From positions 62,001 to 126,000 of the forward strand of contig NZ_QQKA01000005.1 of NCBI RefSeq assembly GCF_003493605.1: a DNA stretch of 64,000 nucleotides, given 5' to 3'. Each line of letters begins with the position of its first letter. The first letter of the stretch is position 1. A model generated the notes under the pieces. That model ran no database searches, had not been told where the DNA came from, and worked only from the letters and a program-made list of their open reading frames with translations. The position numbers were made by a program, and so were the translations under genes. Source of the stretch: Haemophilus haemolyticus (GTDB lineage: Bacteria > Pseudomonadota > Gammaproteobacteria > Enterobacterales > Pasteurellaceae). Shown here one piece after another: positions 18,944 through 28,453 of the stretch.

Positions 18944-20482
18944 TCATTTCGCTAAACTTTGCCAAGGTAAAACTAGCATATCGCCAAAGGACACATGTTC
19001 AGATCCAAGCACAATTCCTACCGCACTTTTTAGTAACTGCAAGATTGGCTCTGCAATATGGATACCCATTACAAACATTAACAACAATAGTATGGCCATT
19101 GCCGCCAAAGAGACTTTACTGACTTCGCCTGCTTCCACATTATCAGGTTGTTTGCCAAGCACTGTTTTTAATAGCATTAAGGCAAGTCCTGCAAGCACAA
19201 TAGTGAGTAAAATTAAGCATAAAATAACTAACCAAGTTTTACCCGCTGTAATCCCTGCGACCACAACACTAAATTCACTCACAAATACGTTAAATGGAGG
19301 GATACCGCCCAATGCCAACGCACCACCTGCGAAAAGCACCGCACTCACGGGTGCAACACGCCATAATCCACGCACTTGATTCATATCACGGGTTTTATAT
19401 TTCAATAGAATATTACCCGATGCACAGAATAATAAGGTTTTCGCAAGACTGTGGTTGATAGTGTGAAGTAAACCTGCAAATACCCCAATTGGGCCACCAA
19501 GACCGAAAGCAAAGCTGATTAAGCCCATATTTTCGATACTTGAGTAAGCAAGCATACGTTTAATATCAAATTGCACGATGATAAATAACGCCGCCACAAG
19601 CACTGAAAGTAAACCAAAGATCAACATTAAAGTTTGTGGAAATTCTGCGCCAACTGTTTTTGAAACTAGTGTGTAGTAACGCAACACCACAAGCATTGCA
19701 CAGTTTAATAACACCGCGGATAAAATTGCACTCACTGGGCTTGGTGCTTCACTATGTGCGTCTGATAACCAAGTATGCATTGGAAATAGACCGCACTTCG
19801 TGCCGAAACCAATCAATACGAAAGCGAATGTGATATACATCAACATTGGGTTTAAACCAGTGGCTTGTTGATTCACTGCTGACCAGAAAATCGCTTGGCC
19901 TGGATCGGCAAGCACGCCATTTGCATTCGCAAAGGTTAAAAGTGTGCCGTATAAACCGAAAGCGACGCCCACAGAACAGATGATGATGTATTTCCACGCA
20001 GCTTCAAGGGATGTTTTTTGTTTGTAAGTACCGACCAAAAACGCAGAACTTAATGTTGTTGCTTCAATTGCAACCCACATTAAAATCAAGTTATTCGTGA
20101 TAACTGACACAATCATCGTAAAGAAGAATAAGTGTAAGAAACCGTGGTAATGGGCATAGGTTTTAAAATCAATATGCCCTTCTTCCAATTCAGTGTTCAT
20201 ATAACCGATGGAATACACACCAGCAAGTGAACCCACGACAGCAATTAAGCCTAAGAAAATGGCAGAAAGACTATCAACATACACCCAGTTGTTAAATGCA
20301 CTGATACTGCCTTTTTCCAACACGCCAGAAATGACCTGTACAGAAAAGAACAACATCAAAATTAACCCGGTAATATGGAATGCGGTACAAACTGTCCGAT
20401 TTTTTGTTCCGCGTAGTGCAAAGCTTTCAAAAGCGATGACTAAAGGTGCGACTAATAACGCAATTATCCATTGTTCATACAT
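18944..20482 (-). CDS. hyfF: Hydrogenase-4 membrane subunit HyfF (NuoN/NuoM-like)
   Basis: A 512-residue multi-pass antiporter-like protein. Conserved membrane motifs include FGTKCGLFPMHTWLSDAHSEAPSPVSA (the lysine and histidine of the proton channel) and the amphipathic-helix region HTINHSLAKTLLFCASGN. In E. coli, hydrogenase-4 differs from hydrogenase-3 by the extra membrane subunits HyfD, HyfE and HyfF, so its presence defines this cluster as hydrogenase-4 type. AAGGGG precedes the ATG. Confidence 0.92.
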   Translation of the reverse strand: MYEQWIIALLVAPLVIAFESFALRGTKNRTVCTAFHITGLILMLFFSVQVISGVLEKGSISAFNNWVYVDSLSAIFLGLIAVVGSLAGVYSIGYMNTELEEGHIDFKTYAHYHGFLHLFFFTMIVSVITNNLILMWVAIEATTLSSAFLVGTYKQKTSLEAAWKYIIICSVGVAFGLYGTLLTFANANGVLADPGQAIFWSAVNQQATGLNPMLMYITFAFVLIGFGTKCGLFPMHTWLSDAHSEAPSPVSAILSAVLLNCAMLVVLRYYTLVSKTVGAEFPQTLMLIFGLLSVLVAALFIIVQFDIKRMLAYSSIENMGLISFAFGLGGPIGVFAGLLHTINHSLAKTLLFCASGNILLKYKTRDMNQVRGLWRVAPVSAVLFAGGALALGGIPPFNVFVSEFSVVVAGITAGKTWLVILCLILLTIVLAGLALMLLKTVLGKQPDNVEAGEVSKVSLAAMAILLLLMFVMGIHIAEPILQLLKSAVGIVLGSEHVSFGDMLVLPWQSLAK

Positions 20483-20486
20483 AGCG

Positions 20487-21125
20487 TTACCCCTTCAAAC
20501 TCATAAGTTGTTTAGCATCAACAGTGTTGAAAGTGCGGTAAATTTTATTCACCAACACCACCATAATGATGACCGCAAAAATCGCATCGGTGGCAATGCC
20601 GATTTCAACTAATTCTGGCGCATTGTTGGCAAGTAAAGCCAAAGTTAAATGCGCACCGTTTTCCATTAAACAATAACCGAAAACTTGTTTCACAATATTG
20701 CGTTGGCTCACAATACACACTAAACCTAAAAGGAAGTGGCTAAGTGATACTGACAACGCTGGTTTTAAATGTTCAACTAACGGTAAGTTCACTGGAATGA
20801 CAACAAAGTAACATAAGCAAACGATGATAGATGTGATCGGGATCAACCAAGCGACATTCATTCCTGCAGGAGTTTGACTTTCGTCAATTTTTCGTAAAGA
20901 AAAGATTAAAATTCCTGGCACTAATAATACTTTCGTAATGAATGCACTAATGGACCACATATAAAGTTCGTGAGCTTGCATTTCAAATGCCAAATAAACG
21001 AATAACACCACCAATACAAGAGACTGTAAGCCATAGCACAACGCGGATTTTTTTGCGGTTTTTGCCATAATGACACAAAGCGATGTAATGATGAGTAAAC
21101 TCGCTAATACATTGATCATTAACAT
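20487..21125 (-). CDS. hyfE: Hydrogenase-4 membrane subunit HyfE
   Basis: A 212-residue protein with about seven membrane segments, resembling HyfE/MrpC (NuoK-like) small subunits: SLSHFLLGLVCIVSQRNIVKQVFGYCLMENGAHL carries the conserved membrane glutamate. I chose the ATG at 21125 because AAGGAGAG lies just upstream and the gene then begins 10 bases after the hyfD stop; a longer frame to 21146 starts with TTG inside hyfD. HyfE is absent from hydrogenase-3 and is thus diagnostic for hydrogenase-4. Confidence 0.9.
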   Translation of the reverse strand: MLMINVLASLLIITSLCVIMAKTAKKSALCYGLQSLVLVVLFVYLAFEMQAHELYMWSISAFITKVLLVPGILIFSLRKIDESQTPAGMNVAWLIPITSIIVCLCYFVVIPVNLPLVEHLKPALSVSLSHFLLGLVCIVSQRNIVKQVFGYCLMENGAHLTLALLANNAPELVEIGIATDAIFAVIIMVVLVNKIYRTFNTVDAKQLMSLKG

Positions 21126-21135
21126 AATTCTCTCC

Positions 21136-22581
21136 TTAACCCGCAAGGCCTAACCAATAGGCAGCGATAAAGCTAGAACACACAGACATCACCATTAAAA
21201 TCACTAAAACAAATGTCATAGAGAATGGCAATGGTTGCGCATTTTGCACGTCTTCAGATGGTTTACCGATAACGCATTGACCAAATTTATAAAGCAACCA
21301 AACAAATGTTGCCGTAGATTCAATCAACGCAATCACCATTAACCAAGTTACCCATGAATATTCTTGTCCAAGGTCGAAACCAGCGGCAAATAATGGGAAT
21401 TTGCTGAAGAAACCGTTAAACGGTGGCACACCAGCAATAGCTAATGCGGCAATACCAAATCCAGTACCAACAACAGGCATGGTGCGCATAATCCCTTGTA
21501 AACGAGGCATTGAACGTGTACCTGTGGCATAACTCAATGAACCCGCAACCAAGAAGAATAAGCTTTTCGCAAAGGCGTGGTTAAAGATATAAGCAATCGC
21601 TGCAACAAAAGCTAATTTAGAACCTAATGCTGCAAGAGAAAGCCCGATGAAAATGTAAGAAAGTTGAGTAATAGTTGAATACGCAAGTAAGCGTTTTAAA
21701 TCCGCTTGTGGCAAGTACATTAAGAAACCATAAATCAATGTAATCATTGCCATCACAATTCCCACTTCACCCACAATGTGCGGAATTTCACCAGCTGACA
21801 TCACGGAACGAGCGAAAATATAGACGCCCACTTTTACCATTGATGCCGCGTGCAAATACGCACTGACCGGTGTTGGTGCTTCCATCGCATTTGGTAACCA
21901 AATTTGCATTGGAAGTTGCGCTGATTTACCCCATGCGGCAAACATCACCCCAAACAACACGATAGTTTTCGCTTCTGGCGCAAGATGCTCTAACGCCGTG
22001 ATAGAGAATGTGCCAGATTGGCTAAATAAATAAGCCGCAGCAAGGTATAAACCTAATGAACCTACGTGAGTGATAATCAACGCTTTCATCGCAGCCGCCA
22101 TTGCTTTTTGGCTTTGATAATAGCTGATTAATGCCCAAGAACATCCCCCTGTGATTTCAAAGAAAAGCAACTGCCCCGCTAAAGTTGATGAATACACCAA
22201 GCCTGCCATTGCACCGATGAAAATCAATAAGAAAGCATAAAAACGAGGTAATCCGTTATGCGGATGTTCGCGGTTTTTATCAGTTAAATAACCACAAGAA
22301 TATAAGCAAATTAAGAAACCTAAACCCACAACGGCAAAGGCAATTAATGTGCTCACTGCATCTAAGGTCACGCCGAAGATTGCGGTATCACCAAATTTGA
22401 CTAAATCATAGGTGACAGATTGTGCGCCATTTGCATACCACTGCCCCGCCACAGCAAGTGTGCCAAGGGTAGCAAGTGCGGCAAAAATTGTGGCAATTTT
22501 TGGGAAAGATTGTTTGTTCACCCCCACAATAAACGCACCGACAAACGGCAAAATGATTGTAATTAGTGCTAAACGTTCCAT
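21136..22581 (-). CDS. hyfD: Hydrogenase-4 membrane subunit HyfD (NuoM/MrpD-like)
   Basis: A 481-residue, about 14-segment antiporter-like protein. The family motif appears as FAAWGKSAQLPMQIWLPNAMEAPTPVSAYLHAASMVKVGVY, with two key lysines, and YIFNHAFAKSLFFLVAGSL follows. It supplies one of the putative proton- or sodium-pumping modules that distinguish hydrogenase-4 from hydrogenase-3. AGGAGG lies upstream of the ATG and the gene follows hyfC by 9 bases. Confidence 0.92.
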   Translation of the reverse strand: MERLALITIILPFVGAFIVGVNKQSFPKIATIFAALATLGTLAVAGQWYANGAQSVTYDLVKFGDTAIFGVTLDAVSTLIAFAVVGLGFLICLYSCGYLTDKNREHPHNGLPRFYAFLLIFIGAMAGLVYSSTLAGQLLFFEITGGCSWALISYYQSQKAMAAAMKALIITHVGSLGLYLAAAYLFSQSGTFSITALEHLAPEAKTIVLFGVMFAAWGKSAQLPMQIWLPNAMEAPTPVSAYLHAASMVKVGVYIFARSVMSAGEIPHIVGEVGIVMAMITLIYGFLMYLPQADLKRLLAYSTITQLSYIFIGLSLAALGSKLAFVAAIAYIFNHAFAKSLFFLVAGSLSYATGTRSMPRLQGIMRTMPVVGTGFGIAALAIAGVPPFNGFFSKFPLFAAGFDLGQEYSWVTWLMVIALIESTATFVWLLYKFGQCVIGKPSEDVQNAQPLPFSMTFVLVILMVMSVCSSFIAAYWLGLAG

Positions 22582-22590
22582 ATTTCCTCC

Positions 22591-23553
22591 TTACAATCCT
22601 GTGAAGTAAAACACAAACGCCAACACTGAAATGCCGAAACCGACCACAGTTAAACGTCCTGTTAGCATAAAGCGGGTACGTGCCAATGTGTTTTCAAACA
22701 CACATGCGGCGATAAATACCACGAGCAATTTCACAAAGAAAGAAACGATACCTAAAATAACCGCACTTACCGTGAACTCTTGTGCTGCACCGAATGGGAA
22801 AAGCACGCTCACAAAGATAGAGGCAACCACCATTGATTTTAAACTCAAACCAACTTTCAATAAGGCGAAAGAAGGGCCTGAATATTCAGTAAGTGGGCCT
22901 TCTTGAAGTTCTTGTTCTGCTTCAGCCAAGTCAAATGGAATTTTGCCCATTTCAATAAAGATCGCAAAAGCAGCGGCCACTAAGGCAATTACTGTTGCAA
23001 CGGGATATTGCCAAGGTTGGCTAGAAAGTGCGGTGCTAATAACTGCAAAATTTGTAGAACCTGCAATTAAAGCAATCACAATGAATGCCAACATTAAGAT
23101 GGGTTCAACAAGTACGCCTAATGTCACTTCACGGCTTGCACCTAAACTTGAGAAAGTACTGTTGGAATCCAAACCCGCAATTGAGAAGAAAAAGCGGAAC
23201 AACGCGAACAAATAAATAACGGTGATTAAATCACTGCCTGCCCCAAACGGTGAGTGATGAGTAAACATGGGTAAACTCATCGCAACCACCATGACTGTGC
23301 TAATTAACACATAAGGCATAACACGAGATACCCAACCCGCATTATCTGGCCAAATATTTTGACGCGTCATTAATTTGACAATGTCGCGATAATCTTGTAA
23401 CAAGCCCGGGCCACGACGAGATTGAATACGAGCCCGAATCATCCGTGAAATGCCTGAAAAGAGCGGTGCCAAAGCGAGAAGAATTAACGCTTGCACAATG
23501 GCTAAAAGGAACATTCCAGCGGAAGTGGAAATTTCTGAAGGTAATGAAATCAT
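22591..23553 (-). CDS. hyfC: Hydrogenase-4 membrane anchor HyfC (NuoH-like)
   Basis: A 320-residue NuoH/HycD homologue. Typical segments are RARIQSRRGPGLLQDYRDIVKLMTRQNIWPDNAG near residue 40, and the acidic loop EMGKIPFDLAEAEQELQEGPLTEYSGPSFALLK, which in complex I faces the coupling channel. It anchors the hydrophilic hydrogenase arm in the inner membrane. TAGGAGGAAATT precedes the start; it is 9 bases after hyfB. Confidence 0.93.
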   Translation of the reverse strand: MISLPSEISTSAGMFLLAIVQALILLALAPLFSGISRMIRARIQSRRGPGLLQDYRDIVKLMTRQNIWPDNAGWVSRVMPYVLISTVMVVAMSLPMFTHHSPFGAGSDLITVIYLFALFRFFFSIAGLDSNSTFSSLGASREVTLGVLVEPILMLAFIVIALIAGSTNFAVISTALSSQPWQYPVATVIALVAAAFAIFIEMGKIPFDLAEAEQELQEGPLTEYSGPSFALLKVGLSLKSMVVASIFVSVLFPFGAAQEFTVSAVILGIVSFFVKLLVVFIAACVFENTLARTRFMLTGRLTVVGFGISVLAFVFYFTGL

Positions 23554-23562
23554 AATTTCCTC

Positions 23563-25584
23563 CTACATCAACGCAATGGAAAGTAATAACACAACCAAGG
23601 CAATCACGAAGTACACGCAATAAACGCGGAAGTCGCCTTGTTGTAGCCATTGAATTTTGCGACCTAACCATGGGATAAAATGCGCAATCGGCATTGTTAC
23701 TTTTTCTTCCCAGAATGGTTCTGTTTTGGTCGCACCTGAAATTAATGCATTGATACCTTTTGCACCAGCAGGCGCAGGATCAAGCACTTGACGCAAGGTA
23801 TAAAGTGGTTTGAAGATAATACGAAGCGGACGAGTAAAACTACCCGCAGAGGCTGCCATATCCATTTCGTAAGCATAACCACAAGCCCAAGGATTGCCTT
23901 TTGCACGATCTGTCATACGATTGCCTTTGGTATAAGCGTAATACATAAACGGCAACACAAAGAATGCAATCAACATAATGCTCACCATTGGTGTAGAAAG
24001 CGCCGTATTCGGTGTATTGCTTGCTACCACTACGCCATTTTCAGCTAAATTAAGCATGTCATTATGAGAAAGTGCGGTTGCAATATTGGCAATTATTGGA
24101 GTAACAACAGAAGCGCCCACGCCTAAAAGTACGCAGAATAATGCCAAGATTGCCATTGCAATCACCATTGGTTTCGGCACTTCGCGTGCATGTGCTGCTT
24201 TTTCGCTGCGTGGCGCACCACCAAAGCTAATACCATACACTTTCACGAAACAAAGTGCGGCAAGTGCACCTGTTAAGGCAAGCATAATGATTGCAACAGG
24301 GCCAGCGATACGTAATACCACATCATTGTGTTGGCTTAGGCTGAATAAAGATTGATAAGTAAACCATTCACTCACAAAACCGTTAAATGGTGGTAATGCA
24401 GAAATTGCCATGGTACCAATCAAGAAACAGAAAGCAGTAAATGGCATCAATTTGCCAAGTCCGCCCATTAAATCCATATCTTTTGAATGTAAACGGTACA
24501 TCACAGAACCTGCACCCAAGAACAACAAGCCTTTGAATACTGCGTGGTTAAGTAAGTGATATAAACCGCCAAGTAAACCGACAATAGCAAGCACTGGATT
24601 ATGAATGGCCATACCAATCATACCGACACCCACACCCATCATAATAATGCCGATGTTTTCTACGGTGTGATACGCCAAAAGTTTTTTGATGTCATGTTCA
24701 GCTAAGGCATAAAGTACGCCAAGTACAGAAGAAACTGCGCCAAAAGCCAGCACAATCACACCAAACCACATATTGTGTGCGCCAAGTAGATCAATACCAA
24801 CTTTGATAATCCCAAAGATACCGATTTTAACCATCACACCAGACATCATTGCAGAAGCATGAGAAGGTGCAGCTGGGTGAGCTTTTGGTAACCAGCTATG
24901 CAATGGAATCATCCCTGCTTTTGCACCGAAACCAAGAAATGCCAAAATAAATACCGTAAAGGCTAAAGGCATTGAAAGCTCGGTGTGGCGGAAGGCTTCA
25001 AATTCAAAGCTACCTGCGTAGCAATAGAAAATAAAGAAAGCGATCATAATCAACACAGAACCAGCGTGAGCAATGAAGAAATACAATAAGCCCGCATTGG
25101 TTGCGTTGTCGTCTTGTTCGGTCAGTACTAAGAAGTAAGATGCCAAAGACATCATTTCAAAGAACACTAAAAAGTAGAAAGCGTTATCGCTGGTGACTAA
25201 AGCAACCATTGAGGCGATAAACAAATTCATAAAGAAACCCATCGTGCCAGCGCCTTTTCCAATGTATTCTTTCACATAGGAAAAGGAATAAAGTGCGGTG
25301 ATAATAACCATTAAAGAAATTACACACACCATAAACGCAGCTAATCCGTCAATGCGGATTGAAAATTGGGCGAAGTCGAAAGGGGTTGAAAACACATCAA
25401 CGACCGTATCGTTGCTGATAAGCACGGGAATGCAGGCAACAATGCCTAACAAGCCACCAAGTACACCGGTCACGCCGGATATATTGATTGAAAGTTGTTC
25501 ATTTTTTCGCACAGCGAGAGAAATAAACGCACCAACGACATAAATCAACAAGGACGTGATGAGCAAACTGATTGAAGAACTCAT
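23563..25584 (-). CDS. hyfB: Hydrogenase-4 membrane subunit HyfB (NuoL-like)
   Basis: A 673-residue multi-pass protein, length as in E. coli HyfB (about 672). The antiporter motif is present: FGAKAGMIPLHSWLPKAHPAAPSHASAMMSGVMVKIG, then HLLNHAVFKGLLFLGAGSV with the conserved His/Lys. The C-terminal extension includes the HyfB/HycC-type segment NPWACGYAYEMDMAASAGSFTRPLRIIFKPLY. It is the largest proton-channel-like subunit of the complex. Confidence 0.93.
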   Translation of the reverse strand: MSSSISLLITSLLIYVVGAFISLAVRKNEQLSINISGVTGVLGGLLGIVACIPVLISNDTVVDVFSTPFDFAQFSIRIDGLAAFMVCVISLMVIITALYSFSYVKEYIGKGAGTMGFFMNLFIASMVALVTSDNAFYFLVFFEMMSLASYFLVLTEQDDNATNAGLLYFFIAHAGSVLIMIAFFIFYCYAGSFEFEAFRHTELSMPLAFTVFILAFLGFGAKAGMIPLHSWLPKAHPAAPSHASAMMSGVMVKIGIFGIIKVGIDLLGAHNMWFGVIVLAFGAVSSVLGVLYALAEHDIKKLLAYHTVENIGIIMMGVGVGMIGMAIHNPVLAIVGLLGGLYHLLNHAVFKGLLFLGAGSVMYRLHSKDMDLMGGLGKLMPFTAFCFLIGTMAISALPPFNGFVSEWFTYQSLFSLSQHNDVVLRIAGPVAIIMLALTGALAALCFVKVYGISFGGAPRSEKAAHAREVPKPMVIAMAILALFCVLLGVGASVVTPIIANIATALSHNDMLNLAENGVVVASNTPNTALSTPMVSIMLIAFFVLPFMYYAYTKGNRMTDRAKGNPWACGYAYEMDMAASAGSFTRPLRIIFKPLYTLRQVLDPAPAGAKGINALISGATKTEPFWEEKVTMPIAHFIPWLGRKIQWLQQGDFRVYCVYFVIALVVLLLSIALM

Positions 25585-25626
25585 AATTTCACTCCATTGA
25601 TTAACGAGTAAACAAACAATAAACTT

Positions 25627-26226
25627 TTATCTTGGCACGACAGGAGAACCCATCATTGCCATTTCGCGTTTTTTGCGATTTGCTTGTTCGATACTCTCAT
25701 CACTAATTAAGAATAAAGTTTTGGTTGGGCAAGTTTGCATACAAGCAGGACCTTCTTCACGGAAATAGCAAAGGTCGCATTTTACCGCAATGGCTTTTAC
25801 ACCTGGTTCCCATGCAAGCATATTATGAACATCAGTATTATTCGGTGCAGTACGAATATCACGTTTTACCGCATCAGTAAAAGAGAAACTGTCATAGTGG
25901 TTTGGTGCATCTAATGGTGCGCTACCATGTTGAGTAATCGCCCCAAACGGACAAGCAATGGCGCAAAGTTTACAGCCAATACACAAACCTTCGTTTAATT
26001 GAATAGTGTCATTTTCGTGCTTAATTGCATGCACAGGACATACCGTAGCACAAGGTGAATCATCACAATGGCGACACAAGATCGGCACAGTAATATCGTC
26101 GTTACGCATTACTTGTAACCGCGGAAAGGATTGTAATCCAAAAGCTTTGTGTACTTCGCTGCAAGCAGCCATACAGGTATTGCATCCAATGCAATCTTTC
26201 GGATCACCTATAACAAAACGGTTCAT
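25627..26226 (-). CDS. hyfA: Hydrogenase-4 electron-transfer subunit HyfA (four [4Fe-4S] ferredoxin)
   Basis: A 199-residue HycB/HyfA-type ferredoxin with four cysteine clusters: CIGCNTCMAAC, CRHCDDSPCATVCP, CIGCKLCAIACP, and CDLCYFREEGPACMQTCP. It links the hydrogenase to formate dehydrogenase H in formate hydrogenlyase systems. I chose ATG 26226, preceded by GGGGGA, over an in-frame ATG at 26277 that lacks a ribosome site. First gene of the hyf unit. No formate dehydrogenase gene is in this window, so its electron partner must be encoded elsewhere. Confidence 0.93.
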   Translation of the reverse strand: MNRFVIGDPKDCIGCNTCMAACSEVHKAFGLQSFPRLQVMRNDDITVPILCRHCDDSPCATVCPVHAIKHENDTIQLNEGLCIGCKLCAIACPFGAITQHGSAPLDAPNHYDSFSFTDAVKRDIRTAPNNTDVHNMLAWEPGVKAIAVKCDLCYFREEGPACMQTCPTKTLFLISDESIEQANRKKREMAMMGSPVVPR

Positions 26227-26360
26227 ATTTTCCCCCAAAGTATGTATAGATAGAAACAGAAAGTAGGTGGAAGGCATTACGCCAATACATCACAATAACC
26301 ACTCTGGAAATAAGGATACTCCTTCAGAGTTACCTCGACTAGAGTAAAACAATTGTTTTA

Positions 26361-26374
26361 TTGACTGAGATCAT
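26361..26374 (-). promoter_or_regulatory. FNR-like site upstream of hyfA
   Basis: TTGACtgagATCAT matches FNR consensus at 8 of 10 positions, 135 bases upstream of the hyfA ATG. I could not find a -10 box at the class II distance, so activity is uncertain. It fits the better site at hypF. Confidence 0.35.
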
Positions 26375-26409
26375 AAATTTTTTTGTTTTTATCGAAGAAA
26401 AAATTTAGT

Positions 26410-26428
26410 ATTGAGATTGACTCTCAAT
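26410..26428. promoter_or_regulatory. 19-base palindrome, possible operator for hyf
   Basis: ATTGAGATTGACTCTCAAT has perfect 7-base arms around TTGAC. Read as a 7-1-7 pattern it agrees with a Fur-box core (TGATAATnATTATCA) at 10 of 14 positions. It lies about 190 bases upstream of hyfA. The regulator is unknown. Confidence 0.3.
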
Positions 26429-26630
26429 TCAATTTGTTAAGATTGTAAGTAATTGAAACTATTAAACTAATTATTGAAAAACAATTGCTAATGCTATGTT
26501 AAAATCCTGTTGTCATTTTCTCATTTAGCACAAAAGTGCGGTAGATTTTCCGCAAGTTTTGGCGACTGTTTTGAAGTAGATTTTCATTATAAAAATCCTC
26601 TTTTCTAAATGAAAATAAGAAAAAAAGCAT

Positions 26631-26653
26631 AAAAAAGACCGCAAAGTGCGGCC
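26631..26653 (-). terminator. Terminator of neuA
   Basis: On the minus strand, stem CCGCA / TGCGG with a 3-base loop, followed by a T-run (A-run 26631-26636 on the plus strand). It ends 9 bases past the neuA stop. Confidence 0.7.
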
Positions 26654-26661
26654 AATTTTTT

Positions 26662-27366
<705 letters not shown>

Positions 27367-27449
27367 CTATTCTAAAATCTTTCCCTTGTTTTAGCAAAAA
27401 CTAATCTTTAATATGGCACCACATTTTTGTTTAACAAAGAGGAAATAAA

Positions 27450-28112
27450 ATGACTCAACTTACTCGTGAACAAGTTCTTGAACTCTTCCATCAACGTAGC
27501 TCAACACGTTATTACGACCCCGCAAAAAAAATCAGTGATGAAGATTTTGAATGTATTTTAGAGTGCGGTCGATTATCGCCGAGTTCTGTAGGCTCTGAGC
27601 CTTGGAAATTTTTAGTGATTCAAAATAAAACCTTACGCGAAAAAATGAAACCTTTTAGCTGGGGAATGATAAATCAGCTTGATAATTGCAGTCATCTTGT
27701 GGTAATTCTCGCGAAAAAAAATGCCCGTTATGATAGTCCGTTTTTTGTGGATGTGATGGCACGCAAAGGCTTGAACGCAGAGCAACAACAAGCCGCCCTC
27801 ACAAAATACAAAGCCCTGCAAGAAGAAGATATGAAATTGCTGGAAAGCGACCGCACTTTATTTGATTGGTGCAGTAAACAAACTTATATCGCCCTTGCCA
27901 ATATGCTTACTGGCGCATCCGCCCTTGGCATCGATTCTTGCCCAATCGAAGGTTTTCATTACGATAAAATGAATGAATGCCTCGCCGAAGAAGGATTATT
28001 CGATCCTCAAGAATATGCCGTTTCTGTCGCCGCAACCTTTGGCTACCGCTCACGCGATATTGCGAAAAAATCCCGTAAAGGGTTGGATGAAGTGGTGAGA
28101 TGGGTGGGGTAA
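27450..28112 (+). CDS. Nitroreductase-family NAD(P)H-dependent oxidoreductase
   Basis: A 220-residue flavoprotein. The N-terminal RSSTRYYDPAKKISDEDFECILECGRLSPSSVGSEPWKFLVI is the FMN-binding nitroreductase motif, and MLTGASALGIDSCPIEGF and the C-terminal FGYRSRD are also typical. It would reduce nitro compounds or quinones with NAD(P)H; the physiological substrate is unknown. AAGAGGAAATAAA precedes the ATG. It is divergent from neuA, as in Rd (HI1278 by recollection). Confidence 0.88.
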   Translation: MTQLTREQVLELFHQRSSTRYYDPAKKISDEDFECILECGRLSPSSVGSEPWKFLVIQNKTLREKMKPFSWGMINQLDNCSHLVVILAKKNARYDSPFFVDVMARKGLNAEQQQAALTKYKALQEEDMKLLESDRTLFDWCSKQTYIALANMLTGASALGIDSCPIEGFHYDKMNECLAEEGLFDPQEYAVSVAATFGYRSRDIAKKSRKGLDEVVRWVG

Positions 28113-28183
28113 ATTAGAGTTGTTTTATTTTTTATTTGCACTACAATGTTACACAAAGTAGCACTTTAATCTAGGAGATCATT

Positions 28184-28453
28184 ATGCAAGCGACATTAAG
28201 ACAACAAGGTGGTGCCGCAGTTTTAACTGTTCCAATGGCAATATTGCAAAAAATGGGCTGGGAAATTGGAAATAAAATCAATTTAGAACCGCAAGGAGAA
28301 CAAGTTGTACTGACCCCAGTTAAACGGAAAGCAAGAGGACGAAAGAGCATTGCGGAATTATTAACAACTATTGATAGCAAAGAAATAGAAAACTTACATG
28401 CATCAATCTCAGAACTCACTAGCTCTAACCCCGTAGGGAAAGAAGTATGGTAA
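28184..28453 (+). CDS. MazE/PemI-like antitoxin (AbrB-type)
   Basis: An 89-residue protein. The N-terminal half is a swapped-hairpin AbrB/MazE DNA-binding domain (MQATLRQQGGAAVLTVPMAILQKMGWEIGNKINLEPQGEQVVLTPV). The acidic C-terminal half would bind the toxin. TAGGAGA is just upstream of the start. Its 3' end overlaps the toxin gene by 7 bases, the standard antitoxin-first order. Likely autoregulates its promoter. Confidence 0.82.
   Translation: MQATLRQQGGAAVLTVPMAILQKMGWEIGNKINLEPQGEQVVLTPVKRKARGRKSIAELLTTIDSKEIENLHASISELTSSNPVGKEVW

Larger units (their letters stand above)
26227..26630. other. Intergenic region upstream of hyfA
   Basis: About 400 bases with no convincing gene; very AT-rich. 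It should contain the hyf promoter. Visible elements are an FNR-like site at 26361-26374, a 19-base palindrome at 26410-26428, an uptake signal near 26533, and the neuA terminator just beyond the right edge. I see no -24/-12 (sigma-54) pattern such as E. coli hyf has. No hyfR or focB gene is adjacent. Confidence 0.6.

Noticed and set aside
17194-25584. Reading the cluster as respiratory complex I (nuo) or an Mrp antiporter
   Set aside because: The large subunit keeps both nickel-binding CxxC motifs and a cleavable tail, and maturation genes hycH, hycI and hypF are present.
26227-26630. Sigma-54 promoter for hyf as in E. coli
   Set aside because: No TGGCAC-N5-TTGC pattern is visible, and no FhlA-type regulator gene is adjacent.
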